From positions 24,288-88,287 of the forward strand of contig JAFTZQ010000022.1 of the NCBI GenBank assembly GCA_017464475.1: 64,000 nucleotides of DNA, given 5' to 3'. A program made the translations under genes and the position numbers. Shown piece after piece: positions 60,032-64,000 of the stretch. Origin of the DNA: Paludibacteraceae bacterium. GTDB taxonomy: Bacteria; Bacteroidota; Bacteroidia; Bacteroidales; Paludibacteraceae. Under the pieces are notes generated by a model that ran no database searches, was not told where the DNA came from, and saw only the letters and a list, made by a program, of their open reading frames with translations. The stretch's first letter is position 1, and each line of letters opens with the position of its first letter.

Positions 60032-60063
60032 CTTGCATATGTCAAAAAAATGTAGTATCTTTG
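60032..60063 (+). promoter_or_regulatory. Promoter of the fimbrillin-like gene
   Basis: CTTG (60032-60035) and TATCTTTG (60056-60063) are spaced by 20 nt on the plus strand, with the extended CATATGTC and an A-tract. Confidence 0.85.
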
Positions 60064-60069
60064 CATAGT

Positions 60070-60296
60070 TTTTTTACATATTGCTAAATTAGGGTTCATA
60101 TGCTTACGTACTGCACATACGGCGCTCATATCCAACGAATTGTCCCCGCTGCCATACGGGGAGGGTATTCGCATACATCGCCTCCGCAGTCATATTGTAA
60201 GCACCCCACAGACCAACGCAACGCTATCACAGGCGGTGTCTGCAATTAGCGGGTGCCGCTTGCGCGTATATTGATAATTTTTGACTACCATAAATA
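60070..60296 (+). promoter_or_regulatory. Long leader of the fimbrillin-like gene
   Basis: About 227 bases with hairpins CCCCG/CGGGG and GCGG/CCGC, and no open frame of interest. No riboswitch consensus was recognised. Confidence 0.4.
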
Positions 60297-61406
60297 ATGA
60301 AGAAAATCTACGTTCAGCCACGCATAGAGACCGTGGCAACCACACCGCAGCAGATGCTCTGCGCCAGCGGAGGCATCAAAGCGCAAATCTCCGGCTATAA
60401 AAAGAACACCGGCAGCGGCTTCAGCCAGACTTTTGTATGGCTGGCAGGCATCGTCTGCTCGTCGCTGCTTTTTCTTGGCACGGCATGCAGCACCACTAAC
60501 AACCCCGACCAGCCCAAGCAGCAGGCGGAGCTCAAGCCCCGCACACTGGTGGTAAAAACCTCACCCCAGCCCTCTCCCCAGGAGAGGGGGATTCTGCGTC
60601 TTCCGCAGGCTACCATCACGGAGAACGGGGATGCGCTGGATGCTATCTGGAGCGCAGGCGACGAGATTTCTTTCCGTAATATGAGCCACGCGAGTTATAC
60701 CGATCCCCAAACCCAAGCAAGTGTTTACCTCGACGGCGTATTGTTAGCGGACAGGTCGGCGAGCATCGCTTCGTTCGCGAGCAATGCCAAAGTATGGTGT
60801 GCTTTGGGGGACAAAATACTGCTCGTCTATCCGAAGGCTACTGCCCCTGCTATCAGCGTGGAGGGTGATCCGCTGAGGGCTACATACACTATTTCCCTGG
60901 CTGATCAGAACGGCACGTTGGGCACAATAGCCAGCACGTATCACCACAGTTACGGTATCGCCACAATAACCGAGGTGACCCCCACAGTGGCAAATGCGGA
61001 GTTGGCTGAGATGCAGAACCTGCTGACGGTCTGCAAGTTCTCCTTTGTGGACGGAAGTAACCAACCCCTCACGATCACATCGCTTAGTATCAGCTACAAC
61101 GGCGGCGATTATGCCGGCACTTACCCGGAGACGGCGAGAGTAACTGTGACGCAGGGCACCAACTCTACGGCAACCGTGACGCCAGACAATCAAAATAAAG
61201 AGGCAGAAGGTGACCCCCTCACCATTGCCCCTGACGGCAACCCGGAGGTGGTCTATGTAGCGCTCTTCCCCGAAGCAAACGCCACTGAGTACTCCTTCAC
61301 CGTCACCAGCGGAGAGGATACCTACACCGGCACCGCTACAGCTCGGCTCAATGCAGGCGAGTTCGTAGTCGCTACCAACCTGAAACTGACAATAGTAAAT
61401 CCCTAA
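60297..61406 (+). CDS. Fimbrillin-like lipoprotein with an unusual N-terminal extension
   Basis: The 369-residue protein begins MKKIYVQPRIETVATTPQQMLCASGG, which is the pattern of a small Bacteroidota peptide family, and only then a lipoprotein signal, WLAGIVCSSLLFLGTAC with lipobox GTAC (C64). The mature part is Ser/Thr-rich beta sequence with IWSAGDEISF and GDPLTIAPDGNPEVVYVALFPEA, like fimbrillin/Mfa-type proteins of surface fibres. Residues about 89-98 (TSPQPSPQER) are an in-frame G/C-rich palindrome. The next gene begins 13 bases later. Confidence 0.7.
   Translation: MKKIYVQPRIETVATTPQQMLCASGGIKAQISGYKKNTGSGFSQTFVWLAGIVCSSLLFLGTACSTTNNPDQPKQQAELKPRTLVVKTSPQPSPQERGILRLPQATITENGDALDAIWSAGDEISFRNMSHASYTDPQTQASVYLDGVLLADRSASIASFASNAKVWCALGDKILLVYPKATAPAISVEGDPLRATYTISLADQNGTLGTIASTYHHSYGIATITEVTPTVANAELAEMQNLLTVCKFSFVDGSNQPLTITSLSISYNGGDYAGTYPETARVTVTQGTNSTATVTPDNQNKEAEGDPLTIAPDGNPEVVYVALFPEANATEYSFTVTSGEDTYTGTATARLNAGEFVVATNLKLTIVNP
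60560..60589 (+). repeat. G/C-rich palindromic element, copy 8, inside the fimbrillin-like gene
   Basis: On the minus strand CCCTCTCCTGGGGAGAGGG followed by CTGGGGTGAGG, in frame and translated TSPQPSPQER. Confidence 0.88.
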
Positions 61407-61418
61407 AATCGCTATACA

Positions 61419-64000
61419 ATGAAAAAATTATCTCTTATTCTGTTGACACTGCTGTGCGCAGTGGGAACGGCATCCGCCATTGCGGATTGGGTGCCGAGTG
61501 AGCAGTATTGCCGATTCTGTAACAACTTCAAGTTTGATCATGCATTTACGTTCTCCAGCCCCGGAGGAGAGGACAATGGTAGTATTTATTCGCCCGGCGT
61601 GGATTTTCAGGAGTGTCAGGGCGTGATTGCCTTCTCCGTGATGAGTTGGGACCGTTTCAATGCCGTAGGTACAAACTACGGTATGACGTGGCTGGAGGTA
61701 TATCTGACGGCAAGCGGTCAGAACGATATGTATCTTACCGATATCCATTTTACCGACCCCGGGCGAGCCGGTACGTGGGCGAACAGTTATAAAGAGTCGA
61801 ATTTCATCCAGGCGTATGACATGAACGGCTGTAAGACCTATTTCCTGCAGAAGCGGCAGTTCAAGGAGTATGACCGTTGCCAGTACTCGTACTTCAATAT
61901 CGTGTATAGCGAACTGGTGTACGACTATATCCATAATAACAAGAACAACAATCTGGGCCTGCGTCTGAAAGTGCGTTGGGACAATAGGAGTTTTGATGAA
62001 AAATTCACGTTCAAGAATGAGAAGGACGATATCCTACCTCGTACAAGTACCCCTACGCTGAGTAATTTCCAATGGACTAAGAACAGCAGCGGAGAGACGG
62101 TGCTTCGGTTCACGGCAAGCGAGATCGATCATGGCATTTATTATGAGCGTGCGGTAATAGATGGTAAAGCCGGTTCGGTGACACAGATCACCTCGAACGG
62201 TTCTGAGAATCGTGAGCGAACGGATGTAGCCGCTCTGACGCGCGATCAACTCAATCGTATGGCTCAAGCTAACGCGTCCTACGCCATCGAGGTGTCCCGT
62301 CGTGCCAACACCTATATCAGCAAATCCTACTACAATAACGACCATGGCGGTCCTGCTTCGCCGTTTGCCGGACCGCAGTCCGATTGGAAGAAAGTGTACG
62401 TGCCGGCGCTCTTTCTGCCGGAGAATGTGCAGCTCTCCCATACAGGCAGCGATAGCATCTATGTTGCCTTTGATATCCCCCGTAAGCCCCATGACCGTGA
62501 CGAAGATGAGTCGGCTATAGTGATTGAGTACTCGACGGATGAGAACTTCGGTTCGTATGAGACGGAGCGTGTGGATTTCAATACCTCCAACCGCCTCGTC
62601 AAGACCTCGTACAAGGTAGGTTTGCCCATCCCGATGAAGATGCTCAATCAAGGGCGCAAGACGTTCTATGTGCGCCTGAGCCGTGAATTTGTGGATCATA
62701 CGACGACCTGCGTCAAGGAGGATATTCTCATCAATACCGACCTCAGGAAATTGTCGGGAGTGAATGCGCATGATGAAGGCGGTAAGATTAAGGTCAGTTG
62801 GACGCACGAGGGCGACGACGAAGGCATTTGGACAGGAGATATGTACTATCGTGTACAGTATGTGGTGAGCGGTACGACCTACAGCCAGGAATATCCTAAT
62901 CGCAACCTGACATCAGTAGAGCTGACCGATGGCATCCCGACCTGTCTGCCCATCGAATATACGGTACAGATCCGTACGGATGCGAAGATCATTAGTTCCT
63001 GCAAGAGTAATTTAGAGACTATGGCTCCCACCCGCGATGCGGTCATCACTTCGCTGACCGCCACCAAGGGTGAGTCCAACAACCGCGTACGCCTGCAATG
63101 GACCGTCCCCAAGGACAAGAACGGCTTCTCTTATTTTACTATTACGCGTGCCCTGCGTGGCGACAGCGTGGCTACCACACTCGTGCCACAGATGCCGATG
63201 AACCCCGCGCTGACCACTTACACCTACGAGGATAACTCCATGGAACTCGGTACGTACTATAACTATACCGTAACGGGATTCCGCGATTGTGACGGATCGT
63301 TGTCGCCGATGAGTACGCTCACCACGACCGGATTCGCCCTGCCATACGGCGTTATAACCGGACAAATCACCTACGACGGACGCCAAGGTGTACCGGGCGT
63401 GCTCGTTACCGCTATCACCGAAGACGAAATTCCGGTGCCCAAGAGACTGAAGATGGATACGGTAATGAGAGATACCATTACTAACTTCCGCACGCTGAAA
63501 CCAACACATTATAATTATATTGGAGGACCCGGGTTTGAAGGTGAAAATCATACAGCCATGTTTTGGCTCCGTGCTGATGCTAACGCCATGCCACCAACCG
63601 ATGAAGCTTTACTATATATAGATAGAATATGTATGATACGATTAGGCACCAATGGTAACAATGGTAACATAATAGTTGAGAGGTATTATTTGAATGGTGC
63701 ATCTTATATTCTTCAACATCCACTGAACCTAAATACATGGAATCATGTGGCTGTAAGCATTACAAGGGATTCCGTGTTCCTATATATAAACGGACAAAAT
63801 GTTAGAAAAGACAGTAGGAAACCTATGGATTCGGACACACGTATCGGTGACTGGCGTTCCAGAGGATACGAAATGGCGGATGTGCGAGTCTATAATTATT
63901 GCATGGATTCCACGGAGATACGCAACTCCGCTCTCACTATTCCGCTCAAAGGGAATGAGCGAGGTCTGGAACTCTATTACTCCGCTTGCGAGCAAGGCAA
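61419..64000 (+). CDS. Giant secreted protein with fibronectin type III-like and LamG-like domains, cut by the window end
   Basis: The frame is open from the ATG at 61419 to the end of the window, so at least 860 residues; no stop codon is present. The signal peptide MKKLSLILLTLLCAVGTASA is clear. An N-terminal jelly-roll-like region is followed by several fibronectin type III-like repeats (segments such as IKVSWTHEGDDEGIW and NNRVRLQWTVPKDKNGFSYFTITR), a carboxypeptidase-regulatory-like segment (ITGQITYDGRQGVPGVLVTA) and a LamG/concanavalin-like domain near 63520-63930 (TAMFWLRADAN, WNHVAVSITRDSVFLYINGQN). It is probably a surface or type IX secreted protein; the C terminus is outside. The LamG part is AT-richer than the rest. 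Confidence 0.8.
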   Translation, partial: MKKLSLILLTLLCAVGTASAIADWVPSEQYCRFCNNFKFDHAFTFSSPGGEDNGSIYSPGVDFQECQGVIAFSVMSWDRFNAVGTNYGMTWLEVYLTASGQNDMYLTDIHFTDPGRAGTWANSYKESNFIQAYDMNGCKTYFLQKRQFKEYDRCQYSYFNIVYSELVYDYIHNNKNNNLGLRLKVRWDNRSFDEKFTFKNEKDDILPRTSTPTLSNFQWTKNSSGETVLRFTASEIDHGIYYERAVIDGKAGSVTQITSNGSENRERTDVAALTRDQLNRMAQANASYAIEVSRRANTYISKSYYNNDHGGPASPFAGPQSDWKKVYVPALFLPENVQLSHTGSDSIYVAFDIPRKPHDRDEDESAIVIEYSTDENFGSYETERVDFNTSNRLVKTSYKVGLPIPMKMLNQGRKTFYVRLSREFVDHTTTCVKEDILINTDLRKLSGVNAHDEGGKIKVSWTHEGDDEGIWTGDMYYRVQYVVSGTTYSQEYPNRNLTSVELTDGIPTCLPIEYTVQIRTDAKIISSCKSNLETMAPTRDAVITSLTATKGESNNRVRLQWTVPKDKNGFSYFTITRALRGDSVATTLVPQMPMNPALTTYTYEDNSMELGTYYNYTVTGFRDCDGSLSPMSTLTTTGFALPYGVITGQITYDGRQGVPGVLVTAITEDEIPVPKRLKMDTVMRDTITNFRTLKPTHYNYIGGPGFEGENHTAMFWLRADANAMPPTDEALLYIDRICMIRLGTNGNNGNIIVERYYLNGASYILQHPLNLNTWNHVAVSITRDSVFLYINGQNVRKDSRKPMDSDTRIGDWRSRGYEMADVRVYNYCMDSTEIRNSALTIPLKGNERGLELYYSACEQG

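Noticed and set aside
789-60589. CRISPR arrays among the many short repeats
   Set aside because: The arrays have units of 7-15 bases with no spacers of regular size and no cas genes nearby.

Overview
The window is chromosomal DNA of a member of the Bacteroidota, most likely order Bacteroidales. The evidence is the gene content (DUF4296 and DUF3078 proteins, a SusC-like/TonB-type outer-membrane receptor, a type IX secretion C-terminal signal, fimbrillin-like lipoproteins, a unimodular QueF) and about twenty promoters of the Bacteroidota type (TTTG, about 20 nt, TAnnTTTG), with few Shine-Dalgarno sequences. The genus cannot be named from the sequence. No rRNA, tRNA, CRISPR array or complete insertion sequence was seen.

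Layout. 1-2.6 kb: metK behind a SAM-II type riboswitch and terminator, then lspA and a DUF4296 lipoprotein. 2.6-12.9 kb: a long minus-strand array nudix-gdhA-kbl-tdh-M16 protease-era-nucleotidyltransferase-holA, including the two-step threonine to glycine pathway. 12.9-13.45 kb: a gene-free block with its own promoter, C-rich repeats, hairpins and a terminator. 13.5-16.5 kb: three envelope proteins of unknown function behind a large structured RNA. 16.5-26.6 kb: an outer-membrane receptor, AraC regulator, NtrY-like sensor kinase, ArsG/CcdA-like permease, trmN6, rny-zapA-coiled coil, and a DUF3078 protein. 26.8-32.7 kb: a large type IX secreted Ig-like protein followed by the queuosine precursor genes queF, queC, queD and queE. 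32.7-36.4 kb: pdxJ-exbB-exbD-tonB-DJ-1-TerB-like. 36.4-39.3 kb: a long structured leader and an O-acetylation pair (MBOAT plus SGNH-like). 39.5-48.3 kb: an unknown protein, nadK-lgt-fmt-HD phosphohydrolase, a second DUF3078 protein and secA. 48.5-54.1 kb: membrane proteins and hypA-oxidoreductase-hypB. 54.1-59.2 kb: an accessory island with cruciform-forming DNA, a DUF3791-DUF3990 toxin-antitoxin-like cassette, an AT-rich unknown gene, and a divergent HxlR regulator / nitroreductase / Cys-repeat peptide / radical SAM locus. 59.2-64 kb: a repeat-rich spacer, a fimbrillin-like lipoprotein and the first 2.6 kb of a giant secreted FN3/LamG protein cut by the window edge.

The most unusual feature of the window is the repeats. 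More than twenty different short tandem arrays, mostly with 7-bp periodicity and each of a different sequence family, sit at gene junctions, where they often supply the stop or start codon of the flanking genes. They also lie in frame inside conserved housekeeping proteins (MetK, HolA, Era, TrmN6, QueE). A separate 30-bp G/C-rich palindromic element occurs eight times, five of them in frame inside proteins. The other notable systems are a Cys-repeat peptide with a radical SAM maturase, and several structured RNA candidates with their own promoters.
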